Counted from the stretch's first letter, positions 16,813 to 25,934 are shown. The stretch is 64,000 nucleotides of DNA from DATFQI01 sp963816955 (GCA_963816955.1 CAWFME010000005.1:1054001-1118000), one strand, 5' to 3'. Notes: a model not told the origin generated them from the sequence alone. Numbers and translations are program-made.

Positions 16813-17703
16813 CTAGGAGGACTCCCACTCGGCCGGGTCGCCGACGGAGACCTCGGCGCCGAGCTCGGCGAGCACGCCGGCCAGCGCGTGCGTCCGGATC
16901 GCCCCGAAGTGCGTGATGTGCGCGAGCACGCCGCCGTAGGTGAACGACTGCGGCGGCTCGCACAGCGCGTCGACGAACGCGTCGTCCCAGGCGCCGCGGT
17001 CGTGGATCGAGCGGGCGATCCGCTCGAACGCGGGCGCGACGCGCTCGAAGCGCTCCGCCAGCCGCCCGTGACCGCGCTCCGGGAACGGCTGGCCGGCCAT
17101 CGCCGCCACCCACACCTCGAGCGTGAACACGAGCCGCTCGGCCATCACCGCCGCGCTCGCCTCCTCGCCCTCGAACCAGACGCACACGAACCCGGGCCGC
17201 AGCGGCCGCTCCAGGGCGTCGGCGGGCAACGAGGCCGCCGCCGCGAGCAGCTCACGCACGCGCGCCAGGTGCCCACGGACCAGCCGCCCGACGAGGGGCG
17301 CCGGCCTCGCGGGCGCGGCCGGGATCAGCAGCCCGGCCGGGCCGTGGAAGTGGATCCCGTTCGGGGCCTCGAGCGCGACCGCCCGGTCCGAGCCGGCGAA
17401 CGCGCTCGGCGGCTCCCCGTACGCGCGCGCGAACGCTCGCGAGAACGCGGCCGGCGAGCCGTAGCCGGCGGCGACCGCCGCCTCCGAGGGCGTTGCGACC
17501 CCCGCGCGCAGCTGCCACGCCGCGCGCTCGAGCAGCAGCCGGCGGCGCAGCGCCACCGGCGACTCGCCCGTGGCGGCCGCGAGCAGGCGGTCGAGGTGGT
17601 CGCGGGAGAAGTGCGCTTGCTCGGCCAGCGCGCGGCCGTCCGCCCCCGGCTCGTCGAGCGAGCCGAGCACGAGGTCGATGAGGTCGCGCAGGCGGTCCGG
17701 CAT
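16813..17703 (-). CDS. AraC-type HTH regulator fused to a DinB-like domain
   Basis: A 296-residue protein. Residues about 1-100 hold two AraC-type HTH motifs, ALAEQAHFSRDHLDRLLAAA and AAVAAGYGSPAAFSRAFARA followed by YGEPPSAF. Residues about 130-296 look like a DinB/YfiT four-helix domain: LVRGHLARVRELLAAA and, near the end, YGGVLAHITHFGAIRTHALA with metal-binding-type histidines. The fusion suggests a regulator sensing a small thiol or metal-bound ligand; that is inference. It diverges from the flavin-binding gene at 17762, a natural candidate target. Confidence 0.75.
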   Translation of the reverse strand: MPDRLRDLIDLVLGSLDEPGADGRALAEQAHFSRDHLDRLLAAATGESPVALRRRLLLERAAWQLRAGVATPSEAAVAAGYGSPAAFSRAFARAYGEPPSAFAGSDRAVALEAPNGIHFHGPAGLLIPAAPARPAPLVGRLVRGHLARVRELLAAAASLPADALERPLRPGFVCVWFEGEEASAAVMAERLVFTLEVWVAAMAGQPFPERGHGRLAERFERVAPAFERIARSIHDRGAWDDAFVDALCEPPQSFTYGGVLAHITHFGAIRTHALAGVLAELGAEVSVGDPAEWESS

Positions 17704-17761
17704 TTGATCGCTTTCGACATCTTGCTCGACCGCGCGGCGAGCGCAAGGCAGCCTTCGGCGC

Positions 17762-18226
17762 ATGCCCAGCTGGTCCGACTTCGAGGCGGCGGAGCCAGAG
17801 CTCGCCGCGAGCGTCAGGCGACACCTCGACGCCCACACCCACAAGACCCTCGCCACCGTCCGCGCGGACGGCTCCCCGCGCATCTCCGGCATCGAGTCGA
17901 AGTTCGCCGACGGCGAGCTGTGGATCGGCTCGATGCCGGCCGCGCGCAAGGCGCACGACCTGCAGCGCGACCCGCGCTTCGCCCTCCACAGCGGCTCGGC
18001 CGACCCGCCGGAGTGGGAGGGCGACGCGAAGCTCGCCGGCGTGGTCGAGGAGATCACCGACCCCGACCGCGTCCGCGAGATCAACGGCTCCGTGCACGGC
18101 GCGTCGCACCTGTTCCGCCTCGACCTGCGCGAGGTCTCGACGGTCGGGCTGAACGCGGAGCGGACGAAGCTCGTGATCCGGGTCTGGACGCCCGGGCAGG
18201 ACGTGCGGACCATCGAGCGCGCCTAG
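17762..18226 (+). CDS. Pyridoxamine 5'-phosphate oxidase-like FMN/F420-binding protein
   Basis: A 154-residue split-barrel protein: HTHKTLATVRADGSPRISGI, WIGSMPAARKAHDLQRDPRF and ALHSGSADPPEWEGDAKLAG are the family's flavin-contact strands. Actinobacterial members reduce diverse substrates with F420 or FMN. Divergent from the AraC-DinB gene, with 58 bases between starts. Confidence 0.8.
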   Translation: MPSWSDFEAAEPELAASVRRHLDAHTHKTLATVRADGSPRISGIESKFADGELWIGSMPAARKAHDLQRDPRFALHSGSADPPEWEGDAKLAGVVEEITDPDRVREINGSVHGASHLFRLDLREVSTVGLNAERTKLVIRVWTPGQDVRTIERA

Positions 18227-18265
18227 CGCGCGATGAGTTGCGCGCCGTCCGGCGGTCGGAGGACC

Positions 18266-18547
18266 ATGGAGCCACACACCATGACCACCGTACGGCTGCG
18301 CGAACCGCTCAAGCGCTTGGCGGGCGGGAAGGCCGACCACTCGCTCGAGGGCGCGACGGTCGTCGACCTGCTGGCCGCGCTCGAGCGCGAGCAGCCGGCG
18401 CTCGCCGGCTGGATCCTCGACGAGCGCGGCGAGCTGCGCCGCCACATCAACGTCTACGTCCGCGGCGAGCGCGGCGGGCCGGGGACGCCCGTCGGCGACG
18501 GCGACCGCGTCGACGTGCTGCCCGCGATCTCCGGAGGTGCCCGATGA
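18266..18547 (+). CDS. MoaD/ThiS-family ubiquitin-like small protein
   Basis: A 93-residue (or 88 from ATG 18281) beta-grasp protein: TVRLREPLKRLAGGKADHSL, then TVVDLLAALEREQPALAGWI and HINVYVRGERG, closing with GDRVDVLPAISGGAR. Sulfur carriers of this family end in Gly-Gly; here two residues follow the di-glycine, as in several small modifier-like homologues that need trimming. It overlaps the BNR-repeat gene by four bases. GGAGG lies just before the first ATG. Confidence 0.75.
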   Translation: MEPHTMTTVRLREPLKRLAGGKADHSLEGATVVDLLAALEREQPALAGWILDERGELRRHINVYVRGERGGPGTPVGDGDRVDVLPAISGGAR

Positions 18548-19633
18548 CCGAGCTGCTGGTGGGAACCAAGAAGGGCCTGTTCGTGCTGGACGGCGACCCC
18601 CGTGGCGGCTTCGAGGTGACCGCCCGCGCGTTCGCCGGCGAGCCGGTCGAGTACGCGATGCGCGACCCCGCCTCGGGCCGCCTCCTGGCCGCGGTCACGT
18701 CGGCGTTCTACGGGCCCAAGCTGCACTACGCCGAGACCGCCGACGGCGAGTGGCAGCAGGCGACGGGCGTGGCGCTCCCCGAGGGCGACGGGCAGGCGCT
18801 CGAGCGGATATGGGTGCTCGTGGCCGGCGATACCCAGCCGACTTCGTCGGCGAACACAGGTGACGGCCGGCTCTACCTGGGCGGGGACCCCGGGGTGCTG
18901 TTCACCTCCGAGGACGGCGGCGCGAGCTGGGCGCTCGTGCGCTCGCTGTGGGACCACGCGACGCGGCCGGACTGGCAGCCGGGCGGCGGCGGGCTGTGCC
19001 TGCACTCGATCGTGCCGTGGCCGGGCGAGCCGGAGCGGCTCGCGCTCGCGATGTCGGCCGTCGGCGTGTGGCTGACCGAGGACGGCATGCGCAGCTGGAG
19101 CCACGGCAACGAGGGCCTGCGCCCGCGCTACGTGCCCGAGGACTCCGAGCCCGGGATGGCGTTGTGCGTGCACGACCTCCACCGCGCGGCCCGGCGACCC
19201 GAGCGGATGTTCATGCAGTTCCACGGCGGCGTCTACCGCTCAGACGACGCCGGGGCGTCGTGGACCGACATCGGCGAGGGGCTGCCGTCGGACTTCGGCT
19301 TCCCGATGGTGCTCGACCCCGCCGACCCCGACTCGGCCTACGTGATCCCGCTCGCGGCCGACATGGACCGCGTGACGCCCGGCGGCCGCGTGCGCGTCTA
19401 CGAGACGCGCGACGCCGGCGCGACGCTGGACCGCGCGCGGCGACGGGCTGCCGAGCGAGCACGCGTACCTGACGGTCCTGCGCCAGGCCTTCGACCGCGC
19501 GGGCGAGGGAGAAGGGCTCGAGCTGTACTTCGGCAGCACCTCGGGCGCTCTCTACGGCTCCGGCGACGCGGGCGGGAGCTGGTCGGCCGTGGCCGAGCAC
19601 CTCCCGCCGGTCTACTCCGTCAGGACGGCGTGA
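18544..19633 (+). CDS. BNR/WD40-like sialidase-fold propeller protein (frameshifted as sequenced)
   Basis: A protein of about 360 residues with repeated Asp-box-like motifs: FTSEDGGASWALVRSLWD, WLTEDGMRSWSHGNEGLR, YRSDDAGASWTDIGEGLP and GSGDAGGSWSAVAEHLPP. The frame breaks at about 19424: deleting the C before TGG in GCGACGCTGGACC converts ATLDRARR into ATWTARGDGLPSEHAYL and continues to the stop at 19631-19633. Members are annotated as exo-alpha-sialidases but lack proof of that activity; the adjoining MoaD-like gene is a recurrent neighbour of this family, as far as I recall. Its end overlaps the convergent glyoxalase-fold gene. Confidence 0.75.
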
Positions 19634-19991
19634 CGATCTGCTGAACCGCCCACTGGTTCCCGTCGGGGTCGGCGAAGAACACGAACCGGCCCCACGGGAA
19701 CTCCTGGACGTCGCCGACCTCCACGCCGCGCCCGGACAGGTCCGCGTGCGCGGCGTCCGCGTCGTCGACGACGAGCTGCAGGCCCTTGACCGAGCCCGGC
19801 TCCGCGTCGGTCACTCCGGTGCCGAGCGCGATCGAGCACGCCGACCCCGGCGGGGTGAGCTGCACGAAGCGCAGCTCGTCCGAGATGCGGTGGTCGTGGT
19901 CGGCGTTGAAGCCGGCCTGGTCGACGTAGAACGCCTTCGCGCGGTCGACGTCGGAGACGGGCACGGCGACGAGCTCGAGCCGGTAGTCCAC
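19620..19991 (-). CDS. VOC (glyoxalase/bleomycin resistance fold) protein
   Basis: A 123-residue single-module VOC protein: LELVAVPVSDVDRAKAFYVD, the ALGTGVTD strand, LQLVVDDADAAHADLSGRG and the terminal FFADPDGNQWAVQQI with the metal-ligand type Glu/Gln region. Function unknown. It follows a second VOC gene on the same strand after one base, so they probably arose by duplication and may form a heterodimer. Confidence 0.85.
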   Translation of the reverse strand: MDYRLELVAVPVSDVDRAKAFYVDQAGFNADHDHRISDELRFVQLTPPGSACSIALGTGVTDAEPGSVKGLQLVVDDADAAHADLSGRGVEVGDVQEFPWGRFVFFADPDGNQWAVQQIVTPS

Positions 19992-19992
19992 G

Positions 19993-20355
19993 TCAGCCCT
20001 CCCGCGGCGCGTAGCGGCCGTGGAGCATGAGGTTGTTGCCGTCGGGGTCGGCGAAGAACGCCATGTGGCACACGCCGGTGTCCATCACGTCGCCGAAGAA
20101 CTCGACCCCCTTCGACTCGAGCTCGGCGCGGGCGGCATGGACGTCGTCGACGTGCAGCGCCGGGTGCGAGGCCTTGCCCGCCGCGAACTCCATGCCGAAG
20201 CTCTCGGGCTCGTAGACGGCGAAGCAGGTGTCGCCGGCCCAGAACTCGAAGCGGGCCTTGTCGTCGGGCCGCAGCCCGAGCGTGTCGACGTAGAACGCGC
20301 GTGCGCGCTCGGCGTCCCGCGACGGGACGGCGAGGAAATCGAGCTTGGAGATCAT
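19993..20355 (-). CDS. VOC (glyoxalase/bleomycin resistance fold) protein
   Basis: A 120-residue VOC protein: KLDFLAVPSRDAERARAFYV at the N-terminus, CFAVYEPESFG, PALHVDDVHAARAELESKG and MAFFADPDGNNLMLHGRYAP. It belongs to the same group as the gene directly downstream. No specific substrate can be assigned. Confidence 0.85.
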   Translation of the reverse strand: MISKLDFLAVPSRDAERARAFYVDTLGLRPDDKARFEFWAGDTCFAVYEPESFGMEFAAGKASHPALHVDDVHAARAELESKGVEFFGDVMDTGVCHMAFFADPDGNNLMLHGRYAPREG

Positions 20356-20383
20356 CGCCCGATGGTCTCAGACGAGGGGCGGC

Positions 20384-22219
20384 TCAGGCAGACGCGCGTG
20401 CCCGGGCGCGGGCGGCCTTGACGCGGCCGACCGCGTCGAGGGCGACCTTGCGCAGCCGCACCGAGTGCGGCGTGACCTCGACGCACTCGTCCTCGCGGAC
20501 GAACTCGAGCGCCTGGTCGAGCGACAGGTTGCGCGGCGGCACGAGCCGCACGAGCACGTCCGACGTCGAGGAGCGCATGTTCGTGAGCTGCTTCTCCTTG
20601 ATCGCGTTGACGTCGAGGTCCTCGGCGCGTGCGTTCTCGCCGATGATCATGCCCTCGTAGACGTCCTCGCCGGGGCCGACGAACAGCGTGCCCCGCTCCT
20701 GCAGGTTGAACAGCGCGAACGACGCGGTCTTGCCCTTGCGGTCGGCGACGAGCGAGCCCGTCGGGCGCAGGCGCATGTCGCCCGCCCACGGCTCCCAGCG
20801 GTCGAAGACGTGGTGCAGCAGGCCGGTGCCGCGGGTCTCGGTGAGGAACTCGGTCCGGAAGCCGATCAGCCCGCGCGCGGGGACGAGGTAGTCCATCCGC
20901 ACCCAGCCCGTGCCGTGGTTGACCATCTGCTCCATCCGGCCGCGGCGCAGCGCGAGCAGCTGGGTGACGACGCCGACGTAGTCCTCGGGCACGTCGATCG
21001 TCATCCGCTCCACGGGCTCGTGCGCCTTGCCGTCGATCTCGCGGATCACGACCTGCGGCTTGCCCACGGTCAGCTCGAAGCCCTCGCGGCGCATCAGCTC
21101 GACGAGGATCGCCAGCTGCAGCTCGCCGCGGCCCTGGACCTCCCAGGTCTCCGGGCGCTCGGTGTCGACGACGCGGATCGAGACGTTGCCGATCGTCTCG
21201 GCGTCGAGGCGGTCCTTGATCTGGCGCGAGGTCAGCTTGCCGCCGTCCTGGCCGGCCAGCGGCGAGGTGTTCTGCCCGATCGTGACCGACAGCGACGGCT
21301 CGTCGACCGTGATCACCGGCAGCGGGCGCGGGTCGTCGGGGTCGGCGAGCGTCTCGCCGATCGTGACGTCGGCGAGTCCGGCGACGGCGATGATCTCGCC
21401 GGGCCCGGCCTCCGCGGCCTCGACGCGGTCGAGCGACTCCGTGACGTAGAGCTCCGCGACCTTCGCATTGGAGATCGTGCCGTCGGCGCGGCACCACGCG
21501 ATCGGCTCGCCCTTGCGGATCGTGCCGTTGCGCACGCGGCAGATCGCGAGCCGCCCCATGTACGGCGAGGCGTCGAGGTTCGTCACGTGCGCCTGGAGCG
21601 GGTGGCCCTCCTCGTAGTCAGGAGCGGGGATGTGCTCCACGAGCAGGTCCATCAGCGGCTTGAGGTCGGTGCCCTCCTCGCCTTCGGTCATCGCCGCCCA
21701 GCCGGCCCTGGCGTTCGTGTAGACGATCGGGAACTCGATCTGGTCCTCGCGCGCGTCGAGGTCGATGAACAGCTCGTAGACCTCGTCGACGACCTCGGCG
21801 ATCCGCGCGTCCGGGCGGTCGACCTTGTTGACGACCAGGATCACCGGCAGCCTCGCCTCCAGCGCCTTGCGCAGCACGAAGCGGGTCTGCGGCAGCGGCC
21901 CCTCGGAGGCGTCGACGAGCAGCAGGACGCCGTCGACCATCGTCAGCCCGCGCTCGACCTCGCCGCCGAAGTCCGCGTGCCCGGGCGTGTCGACGATGTT
22001 GAGCTTCACGCCGGCGTGCCGGACCGCGGTGTTCTTGGCGAGGATCGTGATGCCCTTCTCGCGCTCGAGGTCCATCGAGTCCATCACTCGCTCGTCGACG
22101 TCCTGATTGGCGCGGAACGCGCCGGACTGCCACAGCATCGCGTCGACCAGCGTCGTCTTGCCGTGGTCGACGTGGGCGATGATCGCGACGTTGCGGAGGT
22201 CCTCCCGGCGGGCGTGCAT
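20384..22219 (-). CDS. typA: Translational GTPase TypA/BipA
   Basis: A 611-residue ribosome-associated GTPase with the full motif set: G1 IAHVDHGKTTLVDAML, G2/G3 region ITILAKNTAV and DTPGHADFGGEVERGL, and G4 VVNKVDRP. EF-G-like domains II, III and V follow, ending in the TypA-specific C-terminal region (NTSPLAGQDGGKLTSRQ, RGLIGFRTEFLTETRGTG, RSSTSDVLVRLVPPR). It acts in ribosome assembly and stress adaptation. ATG 22219 begins MHARREDLRNVAIIAHVDHG, the normal TypA start. The divergent DksA-like gene starts 26 bases away. Confidence 0.95.
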   Translation of the reverse strand: MHARREDLRNVAIIAHVDHGKTTLVDAMLWQSGAFRANQDVDERVMDSMDLEREKGITILAKNTAVRHAGVKLNIVDTPGHADFGGEVERGLTMVDGVLLLVDASEGPLPQTRFVLRKALEARLPVILVVNKVDRPDARIAEVVDEVYELFIDLDAREDQIEFPIVYTNARAGWAAMTEGEEGTDLKPLMDLLVEHIPAPDYEEGHPLQAHVTNLDASPYMGRLAICRVRNGTIRKGEPIAWCRADGTISNAKVAELYVTESLDRVEAAEAGPGEIIAVAGLADVTIGETLADPDDPRPLPVITVDEPSLSVTIGQNTSPLAGQDGGKLTSRQIKDRLDAETIGNVSIRVVDTERPETWEVQGRGELQLAILVELMRREGFELTVGKPQVVIREIDGKAHEPVERMTIDVPEDYVGVVTQLLALRRGRMEQMVNHGTGWVRMDYLVPARGLIGFRTEFLTETRGTGLLHHVFDRWEPWAGDMRLRPTGSLVADRKGKTASFALFNLQERGTLFVGPGEDVYEGMIIGENARAEDLDVNAIKEKQLTNMRSSTSDVLVRLVPPRNLSLDQALEFVREDECVEVTPHSVRLRKVALDAVGRVKAARARARASA

Positions 22220-22244
22220 GGCCGCAGGAGGGTAGAAGGGTGGC

Positions 22245-22598
22245 GTGGACGCGATCCGCAGGACGCTCGAGCAACGCCGGGACGAGATGCGCGCACGCGT
22301 GGCCGAGCTCGCGAAGCGGCCCGAGCTCGGCGCCGCGCAGGGTTTCGGCAAGCGCATCGGCGACGGCACCACGGAAGCGATCAGCCGGCTCACCGACATC
22401 GGCGTCGGCCGCTCCCTCGAAGCGGCCCTCGCGCGCACGGAGCGCGCGCTCGAGAAGCTCGACGACGGCACCTACGGCCGGTGCGACTCCTGCGGCGGCG
22501 AGATCCCGCCACGCCGGCTGGAGGCCATGCCCGACAGCGTCCTGTGCGTCACCTGCGCCGCCGCGGAACCCTCGCTGCCCCCGCCGCGCCGGCGCTAG
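22245..22598 (+). CDS. DksA/TraR-type C4 zinc-finger protein
   Basis: A 117-residue protein with an N-terminal helical hairpin (RRTLEQRRDEMRARVAELAK to ALEKLDDGTYG) and a C-terminal four-cysteine finger: GRCDSCGGEIPPRRL then VLCVTCAAAE. DksA-like proteins bind the RNA polymerase secondary channel; actinobacterial versions are short like this one. Starts at GTG 22245. Confidence 0.85.
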   Translation: MDAIRRTLEQRRDEMRARVAELAKRPELGAAQGFGKRIGDGTTEAISRLTDIGVGRSLEAALARTERALEKLDDGTYGRCDSCGGEIPPRRLEAMPDSVLCVTCAAAEPSLPPPRRR

Positions 22599-23008
22599 AA
22601 GGTCCAGTCCACCATCCACGGCCGGGAGGCGTCGCTGCCTCCGGCGCTGCGGTAGGCGGCGCGGCCGGCCTCGTTGTCGTCGTCGACGAACACGAACATG
22701 CCCGTGCACCCTCGTTCCCGCGCGAGGGCCTCCAGCGCATCGATCAGCGCGCGGGCGTAGCCGCGGCGGCGGTGCGCCTCGTCGACCGCGAGCTCGTAGA
22801 GGAACATCTCCGTGCCCTTGTCGGGATGGGTGACCTCGACGCCCGACACGAAGCCGACGGGCTCGCCGTCGACGGAGCCGACGAGCAGATGGGAGCCCGG
22901 CTCGGCCAGGAAGCGCGCCGTCGCCTCCGGCCGCGCCGGCCCGTCGAACAGGTGCTGCGCCGCGACGACCGCCTCGTCGTCGCCTGGCTTCAACGCGCGG
23001 ATCTCCAT
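22595..23008 (-). CDS. GNAT-family N-acetyltransferase
   Basis: A 137-residue acetyltransferase. The acetyl-CoA pyrophosphate loop is the RRRGYA in YELAVDEAHRRRGYARALID, followed by LEALARERGCTGMFVFVD and DDNEAGRAAYRSAGG. It resembles the AAC(3)-I/fortimicin-type group, but the natural substrate is unknown. Its stop overlaps the end of the convergent zinc-finger gene by four bases. Confidence 0.85.
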   Translation of the reverse strand: MEIRALKPGDDEAVVAAQHLFDGPARPEATARFLAEPGSHLLVGSVDGEPVGFVSGVEVTHPDKGTEMFLYELAVDEAHRRRGYARALIDALEALARERGCTGMFVFVDDDNEAGRAAYRSAGGSDASRPWMVDWTF

Positions 23009-23117
23009 GCGGGGACGGTAGGACGCCTGTCCAGAGGTCTTGAAGTTGCTCCAGGCGCGTGGCACCTTGGGGATCCGGTCGGCGCGTGAGGCGCGCGCCG
23101 CGGGAATAGGAGCGACG

Positions 23118-23462
23118 ATGTCACGGATGATGCGGTTTCTCACGGCTGTGGTCGCCGGCGTGCTGATGGCGGTGGCGGTGCCTGCCGCGAGCCAGGCGGC
23201 CGGCAAGCCCGCCAACGCGTGCCCGGCGGGCTTCAACCTCGGCCCGGTCACGGCCGCCCAGGCGCTCAAGCTGCCCCGCAGCCTGGCCGGCATCGAGGCC
23301 GGCGTGGTCACCGAGGAGCGGATCGTCGCGGGCGTGAACTCGGTCGACAAGAACGGCAACGGCCGCGTCTGCGTGCAACTCAGCCGTGGGCTCGTGATCT
23401 CCCAGCGCCCCAACGGCCAGTTCTTCTACAACATCGTCGACGACAACGCCTCCGTGCGCTGA
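23118..23462 (+). CDS. Small secreted protein of unknown function
   Basis: 114 residues with a signal peptide (MMRFLTAVVAGVLMAVAVPA, then ASQAAG). Two cysteines could form a disulfide (NACPAGFN and GRVCVQL). DKNGNGRVC resembles a calcium-loop half motif. Similar small exported proteins occur in Thermoleophilia, but I do not recognise a named family. Confidence 0.65.
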   Translation: MSRMMRFLTAVVAGVLMAVAVPAASQAAGKPANACPAGFNLGPVTAAQALKLPRSLAGIEAGVVTEERIVAGVNSVDKNGNGRVCVQLSRGLVISQRPNGQFFYNIVDDNASVR

Positions 23463-23472
23463 CGCGCCTCCC

Positions 23473-23505
23473 GGGTAACTCCTACCGCGTTGGTAGGCTT
23501 TACCC
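23473..23505. promoter_or_regulatory. Extended inverted repeat, probable Rrf2/SufR-type operator
   Basis: GGGTAA-N2-CCTACC-N5-GGTAGG-N2-TTACCC: twelve of fourteen arm positions are symmetric around GCGTT. It ends three bases before the ATG of the Rrf2 gene, where a repressor would block both transcription and ribosome access. Rrf2 proteins bind dyads of this size. A partial match precedes the Rieske-sufBD operon at 30886-30899. Confidence 0.6.
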
Positions 23506-23508
23506 GCG

Positions 23509-23967
23509 ATGATCTTCACGACGAAGGCCGAGTACGGCGTCCGGCTGCTGATCCAGCTCGGGCTCCACGGTGGCGCCCATCCGGTGAGCCTGAAGGCGGT
23601 GGCCGAGGCGGAGAACCTCCCGCTCGCCTACCTCGAGCGGATCGCCGCGCTGCTCAAGAAGCACGAGCTGATCAAGGCCACGCGCGGCGCCCACGGCGGC
23701 TACCTGCTGACCCGGCCCGCCGAGGAGATCACGATGGACGCCGTCGTGCTCGCGCTCGAGGGCGCGATCGCCCCGATGGACTGCTTCTTCGACGACCGCG
23801 ACGGCCGCGTCTCGTGCTCGCACCACACCGACGGCGAGCACTGCGCCACCAAGCTTCTGTGGACGCGCGTGCAGATGGGCGTCATCAAGTCCCTGCAGCG
23901 CACGACCTTGGCCGAGCTCGTCGAGTTCGCCGCACCGAAGGAACCGACCTTGGAGATTCATGGCTGA
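23509..23967 (+). CDS. Rrf2-family iron-sulfur-sensing regulator (SufR-like role)
   Basis: A 152-residue Rrf2 protein. The winged helix begins MIFTTKAEYGVRLLIQLGLH and includes AEAENLPLAYLERIAALLKK and the wing TRGAHGGYLLTRP. Three cysteines, C92, C103 and C112 (MDCFFDD, RVSCSHH, EHCATK), are placed as cluster ligands of IscR/RsrR/SufR-type sensors. As first gene before sufC, sufS and sufU it most likely represses them until clusters run short. Its stop overlaps the sufC start by eight bases. Confidence 0.85.
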   Translation: MIFTTKAEYGVRLLIQLGLHGGAHPVSLKAVAEAENLPLAYLERIAALLKKHELIKATRGAHGGYLLTRPAEEITMDAVVLALEGAIAPMDCFFDDRDGRVSCSHHTDGEHCATKLLWTRVQMGVIKSLQRTTLAELVEFAAPKEPTLEIHG

Positions 23968-24727
23968 CCTGGAGATCAAGAACCTGCACGTCGCCGCCGG
24001 CGACAAGCAGATCCTCAAGGGGGTGGACCTCCACGTCCGCTCCGGCGAGATCCACGCGATGATGGGCCCGAACGGGTCCGGCAAGTCGACGCTCGCGAAC
24101 GCGATCATGGGCCACCCGGGCCTGGAGGTCACGGACGGGCAGATCCTCTTCAACGGCGAGGAGATCACCGAGGCCGACCCGGACGAGCGCGCCCGTGCCG
24201 GCCTGTTCATGGCCTTCCAATACCCCGTCGCCATCCCCGGCGTGACCACCGCCAAGTACCTGCGCATGGTCATGAACGCGCACCGCGAGGCGCGCGGCGA
24301 GCAGCCGGTCTCGCTGAAGGACTTCCGCAAGACCGTCGAGGCCGCGATGGAGCTCACGCACGTCCCGAAGGAGTTCTCCAGCCGCTACATCAACGACGGC
24401 TTCTCGGGCGGCGAGAAGAAGCGCATGGAGATCCTCCAGCTCGCGCTCCAGAAGCCCGCGCTGGCCGTCCTGGACGAGACCGACTCGGGCCTGGACATCG
24501 ACGCGCTCAACACCGTCTCCCACGGCGTCAACACCGTCGCGGCCGAGACCGGCATGGGCGCGCTGATCATCACGCACTACCAGCGCATCCTGCACCTCGT
24601 GAAGCCCGAGTTCGTGCACATCATGTTCGAGGGCCGGATCGTCAAGGAGGGCGGCCCGGAGCTCGTCGAGCAGCTCGAGCAGCGCGGCTACGGCTGGATC
24701 CGCGACGAGGTCGCCGCAGCCGCATGA
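23960..24727 (+). CDS. sufC: Fe-S cluster assembly ATPase SufC
   Basis: 255 residues with the SufC form of the ABC ATPase: Walker A MMGPNGSGKSTLANAIMG, Q-loop FMAFQYPVAIPGVT, the signature FSGGEKKRMEILQ, Walker B LAVLDETDSGLDIDAL and switch IITHYQRIL. SufC powers the SufBCD scaffold; its SufB and SufD partners lie about 7 kb away in this window rather than adjacent. The gene overlaps both the Rrf2 gene and sufS. Confidence 0.95.
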   Translation: MADLEIKNLHVAAGDKQILKGVDLHVRSGEIHAMMGPNGSGKSTLANAIMGHPGLEVTDGQILFNGEEITEADPDERARAGLFMAFQYPVAIPGVTTAKYLRMVMNAHREARGEQPVSLKDFRKTVEAAMELTHVPKEFSSRYINDGFSGGEKKRMEILQLALQKPALAVLDETDSGLDIDALNTVSHGVNTVAAETGMGALIITHYQRILHLVKPEFVHIMFEGRIVKEGGPELVEQLEQRGYGWIRDEVAAAA

Positions 24728-25932
24728 CCCTGACGACTCCTGCAGCAGCCGACTTCCCGGTCCTGTCGCAGGAGGGCCTGACCTACCTCGACTCGGCCGC
24801 GACGGCGCAGACCGCGCGGCCGGTGATCGAGGCGATGGACGACTACTACGAGCACTACCGCGCCTCGATCCACCGCGGCGTCTACCCGCTGGCCGCGCGC
24901 GCCACGGACGCCTACGAGGGCGCCCGCGAGCGCGTGGCCGCCTTCGCCGGCTCCACGCCCGGCGAGACCGTCTTCACCCGCAACGCGACCGAGGCGATCA
25001 ACCTCGTCGCCTACAGCTGGGGCCGGGCGAACGTCGGCGCGGGCGACCTCGTGGTGGTCACGCAGATGGAGCACCACTCCAACCTGGTGCCGTGGCAGCT
25101 GCTGTGCTCCGAGAAGGGCGCCGAGCTCGCCTACGTGCCGGTCACCGACGACGGGCTGCTGGACATGGAGGCGCTCGGCGACCTGCTCGCGCGACGCCCC
25201 AAGCTCGTCGCGGTCGCCCACGTCTCCAACGTGCTCGGCACGATCAACCCGATCGAGGAGATCGCCGAGCGCGCGCACGCCGCCGGCGCGCTCGTGCTCG
25301 TCGACGGCGCGCAGGCCGTCCCGCACCTGCCCGTCGACGTCGCCGCGCTGGGCGCCGACTTCTACGCCTGGACCGGCCACAAGGCCTACGGCCCGACCGG
25401 CATCGGCGTGCTGCACGGCCGCCGCGAGCTGCTGGAGACGATGCCGCCGTTCCTCGGGGGCGGGCACATGATCTCGCGCGTCGGCGAGCTCGAGTCCCAG
25501 TTCGCCGAGCCGCCCGCGCGGTTCGAGGCGGGCACGATGCCGATCGCCGAGGCGATCGGGCTCGGCGCGGCCGTCGACTACCTGTCGGGCCTCGGGATGG
25601 ACGCCGTCCGGGAGCACTCCCGCGACGTCACGGGCTACGCGCTCGAGCGGCTGCGGGCGGTGCCCGGCCTGACGCTTCACGGCCCGGCCGAGCTCGAGCA
25701 CCGCGGCAGCCTCGCCTCGTTCTCCTTCGCGGACGTCCACCCGCACGACGTCGCCGAGATCCTCGGCCGCGACGGCGTCTGCGTGCGCGCCGGCCACCAC
25801 TGCGCGCAGCCGCTGATGCGCCGCCTCGGCGTGCCCGCGAGCTCGCGCGCCTCGTTCGCCGTGCACAACACGCACGAGGACGTCGACCGCCTGATCGATG
25901 GCCTGGCGCGCGTGCAGGAGGTGTTCGCCTAG
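24724..25932 (+). CDS. sufS: Cysteine desulfurase SufS
   Basis: A 402-residue PLP enzyme of the SufS group: opening YLDSAATAQTARPVIEAMDD, cofactor contacts TEAINLVAYSWG and MEHHSNLVPWQLL, Schiff-base lysine in AWTGHKAYGPTGIGVLHG, and the catalytic cysteine region CVRAGHHCAQPLMRRLGV, with the short loop of type II desulfurases. It hands sulfur to SufU, encoded next. ATG overlaps the sufC stop (ATGA). Confidence 0.95.
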   Translation: MTLTTPAAADFPVLSQEGLTYLDSAATAQTARPVIEAMDDYYEHYRASIHRGVYPLAARATDAYEGARERVAAFAGSTPGETVFTRNATEAINLVAYSWGRANVGAGDLVVVTQMEHHSNLVPWQLLCSEKGAELAYVPVTDDGLLDMEALGDLLARRPKLVAVAHVSNVLGTINPIEEIAERAHAAGALVLVDGAQAVPHLPVDVAALGADFYAWTGHKAYGPTGIGVLHGRRELLETMPPFLGGGHMISRVGELESQFAEPPARFEAGTMPIAEAIGLGAAVDYLSGLGMDAVREHSRDVTGYALERLRAVPGLTLHGPAELEHRGSLASFSFADVHPHDVAEILGRDGVCVRAGHHCAQPLMRRLGVPASSRASFAVHNTHEDVDRLIDGLARVQEVFA

Positions 25933-25934
25933 CC

